Assembly (NCBI RefSeq): GCF_004022705.2
Contig: NZ_RZOY02000003.1
Coordinates: forward strand, 1-64,000
Reading direction: 5' to 3'
Source of the DNA: Mesorhizobium sp. M2D.F.Ca.ET.226.01.1.1
GTDB lineage: Bacteria > Pseudomonadota > Alphaproteobacteria > Rhizobiales > Rhizobiaceae
DNA: 64,000 bases
In this document: positions 17,034 through 25,462 of the stretch, in pieces
How the letters are laid out: each line of letters opens with the position of its first letter
How positions within the stretch are numbered: the stretch's first letter is position 1
Notes under the pieces: generated by a model
What the model was told of the DNA's origin: nothing
Seen by the model: the letters and a program-made list of their open reading frames with translations, nothing else
The model's database searches: none
Program-made: the position numbers and the translations under genes

Positions 17034-17984
17034 ATGATCATCGTCACGGGCGGCGCCGGCATGATCGGCTCCAATATTGTCGCCGCGCTCAACGCCGAGG
17101 GCCATGATGACATCGTCGTCGTCGACGATCTGACCGATGGCCACAAGATCGCCAACCTGGCTGATCTCAGGATCGCCGACTATCTCGACAAGGACGATTT
17201 TCTCGCACGGATCGAGGGCGGCTCGCTCGGCCGGCTCGAGGCAGTGTTCCATCAGGGTGCCTGCTCGACCACCACTGAGTGGAACGGCAAGTTCATGATG
17301 GAGGTGAACTACGCCTATTCGAAGCGGCTCCTGCATGCCTGCCTGAAGCTGCGCCTGCCCTTCCTCTATGCCTCGTCGGCTTCGGTCTATGGCGGCGGCA
17401 GCGAGTTTCGCGAGGAGCCCGACTTCGAGCGTCCGCTCAACGTCTATGCCTATTCGAAGAAGCTGTTCGACGATTACGTCCGCCGCAACGTCTTCGACAC
17501 CGATTATTCGCAGGTCGTCGGACTGCGTTACTTCAACGTCTACGGGCCGCGCGAGGCGCATAAGGGCGCCATGGCCTCGGTCGCCTTCCATTTGTTCAAC
17601 CAGGTCGAGCGCGGCGAAAACCCGAAACTCTTCGGCGCCTATGGCGACTTCGGTCCCGGCGAGCAGAGCCGCGATTTCATCCATGTTGGCGACGTGGCGG
17701 AAGTCAATCTGTGGCTGTGGAAACGCGGCTTGAGCGGCATCTTCAACTGCGGCACCGGTCGCGCCCAGCCGTTCCGCGCCATCGCCGAGACGGTGATCGA
17801 CACGCTGGGCAAGGGGGAGATTGAATTCATCCCCTTCCCCGATCATCTCAAGGGGAGCTACCAGAGTTTCACGCAGGCTGATATGTCCCGCTTGCGCGCG
17901 GCCGGCTACAATGGCCAATTCCGCACCGTCGAAACCGGCGTCAGGGACTATGTCGAATGGCTCAAGGCCCAACGATCCTCGTGA
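17034..17984 (+). CDS. hldD: ADP-L-glycero-D-manno-heptose 6-epimerase
   Basis: A 316-residue extended short-chain dehydrogenase/reductase. The NADP-binding fold is [10 protein letters not shown] (5-14), the substrate signature is [11 protein letters not shown], the catalytic pair is Y138 and K142 in [14 protein letters not shown], and the sugar-binding region is [14 protein letters not shown]. It epimerises ADP-D,D-heptose to ADP-L,D-heptose for the LPS inner core. It heads the plus-strand hldD-waaF-waaC operon and overlaps waaF by 28 bases. Confidence 0.97.
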   Translation: MIIVTGGAGMIGSNIVAALNAEGHDDIVVVDDLTDGHKIANLADLRIADYLDKDDFLARIEGGSLGRLEAVFHQGACSTTTEWNGKFMMEVNYAYSKRLLHACLKLRLPFLYASSASVYGGGSEFREEPDFERPLNVYAYSKKLFDDYVRRNVFDTDYSQVVGLRYFNVYGPREAHKGAMASVAFHLFNQVERGENPKLFGAYGDFGPGEQSRDFIHVGDVAEVNLWLWKRGLSGIFNCGTGRAQPFRAIAETVIDTLGKGEIEFIPFPDHLKGSYQSFTQADMSRLRAAGYNGQFRTVETGVRDYVEWLKAQRSS

Positions 17985-18964
17985 TCGGCCCACGCTGGGT
18001 GGGCGACATGGTCATGGCGCAGTGCCTGTTTGCGGCGCTGAAGGAACAACATCCGCATGCGGCGATCGATGTGCTGGCGCCGGCCTGGGCCGCACCTTTG
18101 GTCAAACGCATGCCCGAGATACGCAGTCAGATCGACTTTCCGCTGATGCCGGGGGCGCTCGAATTCCGCAGCCGCAGGCGTTTCGGCCGCCTGCTGCGCG
18201 GCCGCTACGACATGGCCTATGTGCTGCCGGGAAGCTGGAAATCGGCGCTGATCCCGTTCTTTGCCCGCATCCCGCATCGTGTCGGCAATCTGCGCGAGAT
18301 GCGCTACGGCCTGCTGACCGACGTCGTGCCGCTGCCCGAAGCGCTGAAGCGGCGCACGGCGCGCGCCTATTTCGGACTCGCGCGCGGCGGCACGTTTCGC
18401 GCGCCGAAGCTTATCGTCGACAAGGCTAACCAGGCCGATTTGCTGGCGCGGTTCGGGCTGACAGGCAAGAAATTCGTGGCGCTCATGCCCGGCGCCGAAT
18501 TCGGCCCGGCAAAGCGCTGGCCGAGCGATCACTATGCCGGGCTTGCCCGAGACATGATGGCAAAGGGCTTCAGCGTTGCGCTCCTCGGCTCGAAGAACGA
18601 CGCCGACGTGACCGGCGAGATCGCCGCGCTCGCGCCGGGCGCCATCGACCTTGCCGGCAAGACGCGGCTGGAAGATGCCATCGACCTGATCGCCGCGGCG
18701 AAGCTCGCGGTGTCGAACGACAGCGGGCTGATGCATGTCGCTGCCGCCGTCGGCACGCCGATCGTGGCCGTCTATGGTTCGACCTCGCCGGAGAACACGC
18801 CGCCGCTCAGCGAGCGCTCCGAACTGGTCTGGCTGCATCTGTCCTGCTCGCCCTGCCACAAGAAGGTCTGTCCGCTCGGGCATCTCAACTGCCTGATGAC
18901 GCTCGATGTCGCGCGCGTCTCCGCCGCGGCTGATCGGCTGCTCAAGGTTCCGGCCGCCGCATGA
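17957..18964 (+). CDS. waaF: ADP-heptose:LPS heptosyltransferase II
   Basis: A 335-residue GT9-family glycosyltransferase with two Rossmann-like halves. Characteristic are the N-terminal [19 protein letters not shown], the [12 protein letters not shown] motif and the C-terminal [26 protein letters not shown], followed by the cysteine-containing [14 protein letters not shown] typical of WaaF. It adds the second heptose to the LPS inner core on the cytoplasmic face. The 28-base overlap with hldD and ATGA overlap with waaC show translational coupling. Confidence 0.93.
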   Translation: MAQGPTILVIGPRWVGDMVMAQCLFAALKEQHPHAAIDVLAPAWAAPLVKRMPEIRSQIDFPLMPGALEFRSRRRFGRLLRGRYDMAYVLPGSWKSALIPFFARIPHRVGNLREMRYGLLTDVVPLPEALKRRTARAYFGLARGGTFRAPKLIVDKANQADLLARFGLTGKKFVALMPGAEFGPAKRWPSDHYAGLARDMMAKGFSVALLGSKNDADVTGEIAALAPGAIDLAGKTRLEDAIDLIAAAKLAVSNDSGLMHVAAAVGTPIVAVYGSTSPENTPPLSERSELVWLHLSCSPCHKKVCPLGHLNCLMTLDVARVSAAADRLLKVPAAA

Positions 18965-19947
18965 AGGTGCTGATCGTCAAGACGTCGTCGATGGGCGATG
19001 TCATTCATACGTTTCCCGCCGTCGAGGACGCGATCCGCAATCGCCCCGATATCAGCTTCGACTGGTGCGTGGAGGAGCCGTTTGGCGGGATCGTGGCGCT
19101 GCATCCGGCGATCGGAGCGATCCACAAGGTGGCGGTTCGGCGCTGGCGCAAGGCGCTTTTCGACAGCGGCACATGGCGAGAGATGGCGGGGCTGCGCAAA
19201 GCGCTTCGCGCCTCCCGCTACGATCTCGTCGTCGACGCGCAAGGCTTGTTGAAGTCGGCGCTGGTCGCTATCCAGGCCGGCGCGCCGATCGCCGGCTTCG
19301 ATCGGCCAAGCGCCCGCGAGCCCTCGGCGACGCTGTTTTATCGGCGCAAATACGCCGTGCCGCGCGACCTGCATGCCATCGAGCGCACCAGGCGGCTGTT
19401 CGGCCTGGCGCTTGGCTACCAGCCCGACCTGTCTGTGCTCGGGTCCGGCATCGTGCCGCCGGCGGGCGGCCTGGCTGGCGTTGAAGGCAAAACAGCCTTC
19501 CTGCTGCATGGCACCAGCCGCGAAGACAAGAAATGGCCGATCGAGAGCTGGATCGAGACCGCGCGCGAACTGGCCGACCGGCACTTCACGCCGGTCGTCA
19601 CCTGGTCGAATGAGCCGGAAAGGAAAGTGGCGGAAGCCATTGCCGAAGCCGTGCCAAGGACGGTGCTGGTTGCGAAATCGCCGCTTGCGGATATCGCCGC
19701 GATCCTCGGCCGTTCGGCGCTCGTCATCGGCGCCGACACCGGCCTCACCCATCTCGCCAGCGCGTTCGGCCTGCCGACGGTTGCCGTCTTCCTGGCGACA
19801 GAACCTGGCCTCACCGGCCCGCGCGGGCCGTTTGCATCGACCCTACTTGCGCCTGCGGGCGGCAGGGTAACGCCGGCTGAGGTCGTGACGGAGGCGGAAC
19901 GGCTGCTCGAACGCCAGGCACTCGACAAGCTAGCCGCCGAACGCTGA
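18961..19947 (+). CDS. waaC: ADP-heptose:LPS heptosyltransferase I
   Basis: A 328-residue GT9 enzyme. VKTSSMGDVIHTFPAVEDA at residues 5-23 is the WaaC signature, with LLHGTSREDKKWP in the middle and VIGADTGLTHLASAFGLPTVAVF in the nucleotide-sugar half. It transfers the first heptose onto Kdo of lipid A. Last gene of hldD-waaF-waaC; its ATG overlaps the waaF TGA. The operon ends in a palindromic repeat, with no classical terminator seen. Confidence 0.93.
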   Translation: MKVLIVKTSSMGDVIHTFPAVEDAIRNRPDISFDWCVEEPFGGIVALHPAIGAIHKVAVRRWRKALFDSGTWREMAGLRKALRASRYDLVVDAQGLLKSALVAIQAGAPIAGFDRPSAREPSATLFYRRKYAVPRDLHAIERTRRLFGLALGYQPDLSVLGSGIVPPAGGLAGVEGKTAFLLHGTSREDKKWPIESWIETARELADRHFTPVVTWSNEPERKVAEAIAEAVPRTVLVAKSPLADIAAILGRSALVIGADTGLTHLASAFGLPTVAVFLATEPGLTGPRGPFASTLLAPAGGRVTPAEVVTEAERLLERQALDKLAAER

Positions 19948-19971
19948 TTATTCAATCAATTCAAATGGAAA

Positions 19972-20156
19972 GGCTGGCGCCGTCCCTCATCCACCTGCCG
20001 GCGCCTTCTCCCCGTATAGGGATTGGAAGAAGGGAGATGCTGCGCCTTTGGCGCCCTTCCCCCACCGTTGGCGATTAGCGAAATCATCAATGAGAGCGTC
20101 CTTCTCCCCGTTTACGGAGAGAAGATGGCGGCAACCAGATGAGGGGCAGCGCCGGC
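19972..20156. repeat. Long imperfect palindromic repeat between waaC and greA
   Basis: The arms GGCTGGCGCCGTCCCTCATC (19972-19991) and GATGAGGGGCAGCGCCGGC (20138-20156) are inverted copies. They enclose CTTCTCCCCGT / ACGGAGAGAAG inner arms and a central GCGCCTTTGGCGCC hairpin. The outer arms match those at 158-229. It lies between convergent genes and may terminate both. Confidence 0.75.
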
Positions 20157-20201
20157 GTTTGGAAATTGAAGCCAAGGCTGAAGCCATGGCTTTCAATACC
20201 T

Positions 20202-20675
20202 TTAGATAAACTGCACCTGGACGATCTCATACCCGCGGGCGCCGCCCGGGGCATTGACCTCGATGGCGTCGCCGACTTCCTTGCCGATCAGCGCACGCGC
20301 GATCGGCGAGGAGATCGAGATGCGGCCGGACTTCACGTCCGCCTCCTGGTCGCCGACGATCTGGTAGGTCTTCTTTTCCTCGGTGTCCTCGTCAACGAGC
20401 ACGACGGTCGCGCCGAACTTCACCTTGTCGCCGGAAAGCTTGGAGACGTCGATGACCTCGGCGCGCGCGATCAGGTCCTCGAGCTCGTTGATGCGGCCTT
20501 CATTGTGGCTCTGCGATTCCTTGGCCGCGTGATATTCGGCATTTTCCGACAGGTCGCCATGCGAGCGCGCTTCGGAGATCGCCTCGATGATACGAGGACG
20601 CTCCTCCTGCTGACGCCAGCGAAGTTCTTCCTTCAATGACGCGAACCCCTCGCCTGTCATCGGGACCTTGATCAT
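20202..20675 (-). CDS. greA: Transcription elongation factor GreA
   Basis: 157 residues. The N-terminal coiled coil (about 1-75) contains the basic and acidic tip [21 protein letters not shown], where the two acidic residues of the DLSENAEY loop stimulate transcript cleavage in backtracked RNA polymerase. The C-terminal FKBP-like domain (about 80-157) ends [10 protein letters not shown]. The start at 20675 ([11 protein letters not shown]) matches the family length; eight extra codons upstream are open. It is convergent with waaC across a palindromic repeat. Confidence 0.96.
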   Translation of the reverse strand: MIKVPMTGEGFASLKEELRWRQQEERPRIIEAISEARSHGDLSENAEYHAAKESQSHNEGRINELEDLIARAEVIDVSKLSGDKVKFGATVVLVDEDTEEKKTYQIVGDQEADVKSGRISISSPIARALIGKEVGDAIEVNAPGGARGYEIVQVQFI

Positions 20676-20883
20676 ATGCCTGACCTTTCCTGCCGCCACC
20701 CCCGTTTTTCGGGAGCAGCCTTGTCAATGGTACAAAAAGAAAACGGTCCGGCAGCCTCGGGCTAACGGAACCGTTTCACCACAATTTGCCTGAATATAGC
20801 GATCTTTGCGCGATTTTCACGCCCAAAAATGAAGTTCGGCAAATTGATCACCGCTTTCGCGAGCCCTTGGCCGGCGGCGGACA

Positions 20884-20917
20884 ACAAAAAACCGGCTGCG
20901 ATGGCTCGCAGCCGGTT
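20884..20917 (-). terminator. Intrinsic terminator of the TPR-protein gene
   Basis: A 12-bp stem AACCGGCTGCGA/TCGCAGCCGGTT (20890-20901 with 20906-20917), loop of four, is followed on the minus strand by TTTTTTG. It lies 19 bases after the stop of the TPR gene. Confidence 0.92.
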
Positions 20918-20936
20918 GAACAGTGTCGGAGCTCTA

Positions 20937-21470
20937 TCAGCTCCTCAGGAAATGATCGATCTGCTCGGACAGCATGCCGTATTCGCGCGAGCCCGTGCCG
21001 GTCCGCTTTTCGATTTCCTTGAGCTGTTCCTGAGCGCCGGCGAGGTCGCCGATCTGCAGATGCGCCTCGCCGAGATATTCGCGCACCAGCGTGTAGTTCG
21101 GGTCGATGCGCAGCGCTTCCTCGTAATAGCCAAGGCCGACGGTGACGCGGCCCGAATGGCGATGCGAGTAACCGAGATAGTTGAGGATGCGCGGATCCTG
21201 CTTGTTGGCGGCGAGCGTCAGCACGGAGATCGCCTCGTCATAACGCCCTGCCATCGCCAGATCATGGCCCGCCTCGTAGATGCTGTCGTCATCCAGCATG
21301 CCATATTGCGGCTTTACGCATTTGTTCTTCTTCTTGTCCCAGACCTCGCCCTTCTTGCATTGGGTAGTGGTTTGGCCGCTACCGCCACCTTCACCCGCGG
21401 CAAAAGCTGGTGCCACGAACAGCGGCAGCGCCGCAATGGCCATGACCTGAACAAGCAATCGTCTGCGCAT
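20937..21470 (-). CDS. Secreted tetratricopeptide-repeat protein
   Basis: 177 residues. A Sec signal peptide is present (MRRRLLVQVMAIAALPLFVAPAFA, cleavage about residue 24), then a small motif CKKGEVWDKKKNKC, then about three TPR units (YEAGHDLAMAGRYDEAISVL, LNYLGYSHRHSGRVTVGLGYY, VREYLGEAHLQIGDLAGAQEQ). It is probably a periplasmic scaffold protein. It has its own terminator and stands alone. Specific function unknown; rhizobial homologues are usually just named TPR protein. Confidence 0.85.
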   Translation of the reverse strand: MRRRLLVQVMAIAALPLFVAPAFAAGEGGGSGQTTTQCKKGEVWDKKKNKCVKPQYGMLDDDSIYEAGHDLAMAGRYDEAISVLTLAANKQDPRILNYLGYSHRHSGRVTVGLGYYEEALRIDPNYTLVREYLGEAHLQIGDLAGAQEQLKEIEKRTGTGSREYGMLSEQIDHFLRS

Positions 21471-21648
21471 CGAAGCCTCCGTAAGCGTGACAATGGCACA
21501 CTAACGCCGCCTCGATGCGGTTTCATCCCGAAATGCGGGCGGATGCCGAACTATTTTCAGCGGCCGGAAAGAAGCATTTACCTGCAGGTGTGACGCGCGC
21601 TGCAAATCCGCTATCATCGGCGCCAAGCGCATCACGTGGAGAAGGACC

Positions 21649-22074
21649 GTGCAGCAGCGCCTCGAGAAAGAATGGGAGCTTTCCATCGACCCGGACACGG
21701 TGCGCCTGTTCGTTCTCAAGGCCAAGGCGCTGAGCGCCGCCGTCAACGAGGACTATGACGACGGGGCCGAGCACGAGGTCGAGTTCGACGGCGACGTTCA
21801 TGCCATTCATCACCATGACGGCCTCGTCGAGGAAGCTTCGGAAGATCTCACCGAGGAAGAATTCCGCGAGCTGATCAACGATCTCAACATCGACGAAGCA
21901 GCCGAGCTGATCGCGCTCGCCTGGGTCGGGCGCGGCGACTATGACGCGTCGGAATGGGCGGATGCGGTGGCGGCTGCCAGGGAACGGCCCAGGAAGCGCG
22001 CGGCCAAGTATCTGCTCGGCCTGCCGATGCTTGCCGATTGGCTGGAGGAAGGCCTTGAAGCCATCGGCGCGTAA
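21649..22074 (+). CDS. DUF3775-type small acidic protein
   Basis: A 141-residue acidic, cysteine-free protein that starts at GTG 21649 with GGAGAAGGA just upstream. Features include an acidic stretch with HHHDG in the middle and a C-terminal block ELIALAWVGRGDYDASEWADAV followed by KYLLGLPMLADWLEEGLEA. This pattern matches DUF3775 as remembered. Cytoplasmic, no membrane segment, function unknown. It is divergent from the TPR gene. Confidence 0.75.
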   Translation: MQQRLEKEWELSIDPDTVRLFVLKAKALSAAVNEDYDDGAEHEVEFDGDVHAIHHHDGLVEEASEDLTEEEFRELINDLNIDEAAELIALAWVGRGDYDASEWADAVAAARERPRKRAAKYLLGLPMLADWLEEGLEAIGA

Positions 22075-22149
22075 CGCGCCGGTAACCGATTGTGATCGGC
22101 AAGGCGGGTGAAGCAGGCAACCTCGCAGCGCGACCGCCGTTTCGGGGCG

Positions 22150-23199
22150 ATGGCAACGCTGAGCTTTTCACGACTTTGCAGGCTGGCGCTGCCTTTGGCG
22201 GCCGCGGCCCTGCTGGCTACGCCGGCCATGGCCAAGCATCATCATCGGCATAAGGGACATCTGCCACCGACAAGCCAGAGTGCCGCTCCAGCAGCGGAAA
22301 CGCTTGGACCGAGACTGGTCCCCGGATCGCGTCCTGAGGACATGGAGAACGGCGCCGACAAATCCGGGCAAGGCAAACCGCGCGCGAACAGCAATGACGA
22401 CTTCCTCAACCAGGAGAAGTCCCACCCGAAATGGGATGCCCGTCCGCCACGTTCGAAGCGCGCTGAATCCAAGCCGCAGACGGAATCGGAACCACAGACG
22501 CCGGATGTCGTGCCGACGCCGCCACAGAAGCCCGCCGAACTGGAGCCGGAGCCGCCTGAAACCGCGCCGCAACCGCCGGAAAAACCTGCCCAGCCAGCGG
22601 AGGAGGAAAAGATGCTTCCCGATCCGCGTTCCGCCGCCATGCCGGCAGACACGATGCCGGCGGAAGAAACTGCATGCCGCGAGCGGCTGAAGGCGCTCGG
22701 CGTCGAATTCGAGGAACACAAGGCCGAGCACGATCCCGAGATCGGCTGCGCGATCCCCTACCCTATCGTCATAAAAACACTCGGCAAATCCATCGGCATC
22801 AGTTCAGGCACCGAGCTCAACTGCCAGATGGCCGAGGCAACCGCCCGCTTCATGGCCGATGTCGTCCAGCCTATGGCGAAGGCCGAGTTCGGCGCCGATT
22901 TGAAGTCAGTCAACCAGGCCTCGGCCTTTGTCTGCCGCCCGCGCAACGGCACCCGCAAACTGTCGGAACACGCCTTCGGCAATGCGCTCGACATCGCCAG
23001 CTTCACCTTGTCGGACGGCACGAGGATCGAGATTGGCCCGGCGCCGCCGGAAAAGGACGGAAAATTCCTCGACGCGGTGCGCAAGGCCGCCTGCGGGCCT
23101 TTCAAGACGGTGCTTGGGCCAGGCGCCGACCCCGACCACGCGCTCCATTTCCACCTCGATCTGGAGCCGCGCCGGCACGGGGGCACCTTCTGCCAGTAG
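22150..23199 (+). CDS. Extensin-like C-terminal domain protein with LAS-type metallopeptidase motifs (first copy)
   Basis: 349 residues. The signal peptide MATLSFSRLCRLALPLAAAALLATPAMA precedes a His-rich patch, a long Pro/Glu-rich linker (about 60-180) and the extensin-like domain (about 185-349). The domain has SEHAFGNALD with H274 and D281, and HFH with H333 and H335. This SxHxxGxAxD plus HxH arrangement is the zinc-site pattern of LAS (M15/M74-like) peptidoglycan peptidases, so a cell-wall endopeptidase activity is plausible though unproven for this family. The start at 22150 gives a clean signal peptide. A paralogue follows 137 bases downstream. Confidence 0.85.
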   Translation: MATLSFSRLCRLALPLAAAALLATPAMAKHHHRHKGHLPPTSQSAAPAAETLGPRLVPGSRPEDMENGADKSGQGKPRANSNDDFLNQEKSHPKWDARPPRSKRAESKPQTESEPQTPDVVPTPPQKPAELEPEPPETAPQPPEKPAQPAEEEKMLPDPRSAAMPADTMPAEETACRERLKALGVEFEEHKAEHDPEIGCAIPYPIVIKTLGKSIGISSGTELNCQMAEATARFMADVVQPMAKAEFGADLKSVNQASAFVCRPRNGTRKLSEHAFGNALDIASFTLSDGTRIEIGPAPPEKDGKFLDAVRKAACGPFKTVLGPGADPDHALHFHLDLEPRRHGGTFCQ

Positions 23200-23336
23200 G
23201 CACAATCTCAGAAGTTTCGGCCGCGTACCGGCAAGAACAGCGCCGCAATTCCGCCCCAGACATGAATGCCGGCGCTGATCTTTCCTTTACTCTTGCCAAC
23301 TAAACTTGTGCCATTCGGGGACAAGGACGCCTTTCG

Positions 23337-24167
23337 ATGGCTCGAAGACTTGGCGCTACGCGGTTGGCGGCGCGATGGAACAAGCGTGCGCGCGTCACGA
23401 TCGCAGGGCTGGCCGCGGGCATTGCCATGGCGACGATATCGGCCTGCACGACCGGTGATGTCTTTGCGCTGCAGCCGGCCGTCGATGTCGGTAGCCAGAC
23501 AGCAGCCGTGCCGCAGCCCGACACGCCGCAATATTCCGGCATGCAGCGGCTCGTTCCGTCCAACCCCTACATGACCCAGGCCGCCTATCCGCGCATGGAC
23601 GAGCCGATGTCGCCTCTGGAGCAGATGCCGGCCAGCGAGATCGACTGCCGCAACGAGCTGAAGCGGATGGGCGTCGTCTATCAGGATGTCCAACCGATCC
23701 ATGAGGGACAATGCGGCATCGATTTCCCTGTAAAAGTCTCGGCGATCGGCAGCGTCGCCATGAAGCCCGCCGCAACGCTGACCTGCAACATGGCCGCCAC
23801 CTTTGCCGCCTGGACCAAGAACGAACTGCAGCCCGCCGCCCGCTGGCGTTATTTCTCCGGCGTCAAGGCGATCCACCAGGGCTCGAGCTACTCCTGCCGC
23901 AACATCGCCGGCGAAGGCGTCTTGTCCGAGCATGGCAAGGGCAACGCACTCGACGTCATGAGCATCGAGCTCAACAATGGCGACGACATCGACGTGCGCA
24001 AGCCCGGCCTGTTCGCCTTCCGCACCCGCGGCTTCCTCAACAATGTGCGCGCCGACGGCTGCGAGTATTTCACCACGGTGCTCGGCCCGGGCTACAATTA
24101 CGACCACCGCAACCACTTCCATTTCGACATCAAGAACCGCAAAAGCGGCTACCGCGCCTGCCGCTGA
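23337..24167 (+). CDS. Extensin-like C-terminal domain lipoprotein (second copy)
   Basis: 276 residues. The N-terminus has a basic stretch, a hydrophobic helix and a lipobox-like ISAC, so it is probably a lipoprotein. The domain occupies about 100-276 and keeps H199 and D206 in SEHGKGNALD and H260, H262 in HFHFD. Four or more cysteines (DCRNEL, GQCGID, LTCNM, YSCRN) are shared with the first copy and may form disulfides. It lacks the long Pro/Glu linker, so the two copies probably work at different distances from the membrane. Confidence 0.84.
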   Translation: MARRLGATRLAARWNKRARVTIAGLAAGIAMATISACTTGDVFALQPAVDVGSQTAAVPQPDTPQYSGMQRLVPSNPYMTQAAYPRMDEPMSPLEQMPASEIDCRNELKRMGVVYQDVQPIHEGQCGIDFPVKVSAIGSVAMKPAATLTCNMAATFAAWTKNELQPAARWRYFSGVKAIHQGSSYSCRNIAGEGVLSEHGKGNALDVMSIELNNGDDIDVRKPGLFAFRTRGFLNNVRADGCEYFTTVLGPGYNYDHRNHFHFDIKNRKSGYRACR

Positions 24168-24292
24168 CTTGAGACGATCGCAGGGCAAACTCGCTTAGTG
24201 ATTATCCACGACGCGTCGGCCTTACCAAGCTCTACCTCAAAACGGCCAACACCACATAAAATGGTCCCGCATGGATTTGGGAGCGGCTGGTT

Positions 24293-25000
24293 GTGGGTAA
24301 GCGAAGCCTGAGGCGGCGTGCGGCGATCTGGCTGGCGACTGTTTGCGTCTCCTATCTAGCGCTCGCCTATATCGCGGCGCCGGAATTCTGGACATGGCGG
24401 GAGCGCGGCTTCCGCACGAAGCCCTTCGAGATGGTGACGCATACGCCGCAGGGCATTCCCGGCGACCCGATCAATGTCGGCCTTGTCGGCACCGAAAAGG
24501 AAGTCGTGCATGCTTTCGCCGTCGCCGGCTGGGACACGGCCGATGCGGTGACGCTGAGGACAGCGATCGACATCGGCGAAAGCGTGTTGTTTTCCCGCCC
24601 CTACCCGGACGCCCCGGTGAGCCGCCTGCTGTTCGAAGGCCGCGCCCAGGACCTGGCCTTCGAGAAACCGGTCGGCGACAGCGCGGACCGGCGCCACCAT
24701 GTCCGCTTCTGGCTGACCGACACGGTCGGCGACGACGGCCGGCCGCTCTGGCTGGGCGCGGCGAGCTTCGATCGCGGCGTCGGCCTTAGCCATGATACCG
24801 GCGCCATCACCCACCATATCGGCCCCGACATCGACGCGGAGCGCAACTTCCTGATCGGCGACCTGCAGGCCGCCGGTTTGCTGGCATCGACCAGCCAGAT
24901 ACCGGGGATCGGCGCCACCAGGACGGGACGCAACGGCGGTGGCGATCCTTATTTCACCGACGGCATGGCCGTGATCGGCGTGTTGAAGACGTTGCAGTGA
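24293..25000 (+). CDS. LssY C-terminal domain membrane-anchored protein
   Basis: 235 residues beginning at GTG 24293. One N-terminal hydrophobic helix (about 10-28) is followed by a domain with DPINVGLVGTEKEVVHAF, LFEGRAQDLAFEKP and RRHHVRFWL, which matches the LssY_C domain as remembered. LssY relatives occur fused to PAP2 or DedA-like membrane proteins; the function is unknown, probably envelope-related. It is a single gene with a non-coding stretch of about 120 bases upstream. Confidence 0.75.
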   Translation: MGKRSLRRRAAIWLATVCVSYLALAYIAAPEFWTWRERGFRTKPFEMVTHTPQGIPGDPINVGLVGTEKEVVHAFAVAGWDTADAVTLRTAIDIGESVLFSRPYPDAPVSRLLFEGRAQDLAFEKPVGDSADRRHHVRFWLTDTVGDDGRPLWLGAASFDRGVGLSHDTGAITHHIGPDIDAERNFLIGDLQAAGLLASTSQIPGIGATRTGRNGGGDPYFTDGMAVIGVLKTLQ

Positions 25001-25031
25001 CGGTCGGTCCGCAGCGCTGACGACGCTGCCG

Positions 25032-25208
25032 TTACGCGGTCGGCGGCCCTCCCCGTGGCTTCAGGCTGTCCCTTATGGCTTTCGCCTCGCGGATCAGCGA
25101 CGACCAATTCGAGCCCAGAAGCGAGATCAACTCCAGCGCCTGCGCCTCGGTGATGCCGGTCTCCTCCAGAAGCTTCTGGACAAGGCCGTGTTTTGGTTCG
25201 ACCGCCAA
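25032..25208 (-). CDS. Possible small protein or gene remnant
   Basis: In the 460-base gap before the TlyC-type gene, one minus-strand frame has coding-like composition: a 58-residue peptide ending in SLIREAKAIRDSLKPRG and PTA before TAA at 25032-25034. Amphipathic helices suggest a real small protein or the tail of one. There is no ATG in frame; a TTG at 25206-25208 is the only candidate and has no Shine-Dalgarno. The remainder of the gap (25235-25462) shows nothing recognisable. Confidence 0.3.
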   Translation of the reverse strand: MAVEPKHGLVQKLLEETGITEAQALELISLLGSNWSSLIREAKAIRDSLKPRGGPPTA

Positions 25209-25462
25209 AGGGCAAATCCCCGATAAGCAGCTCTAACCATATCATTTGATATTGGTTCCACTCTATCCTCTTGATTTTTAATGAGCCGCCATCGGGGACT
25301 TCGCGCGGTCGAGCTCCGCCCCGCTTGCGAACCAACCGCCAGGCCGATCAACCCTGCCCGGGCCGTCCTTTCTCTACCCATCCATCGCGCTCTGGATTGT
25401 CATGTTCCAAAAATACCGGCGGGCTATTTTCGAATGCGCTGCAGCAATGCTATTGACCGCCC

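Noticed and set aside
23208..24188. Minus-strand 326-codon frame opposite the second extensin-like gene
   Set aside because: Compositionally a shadow; the plus strand holds the lipobox and zinc motif.
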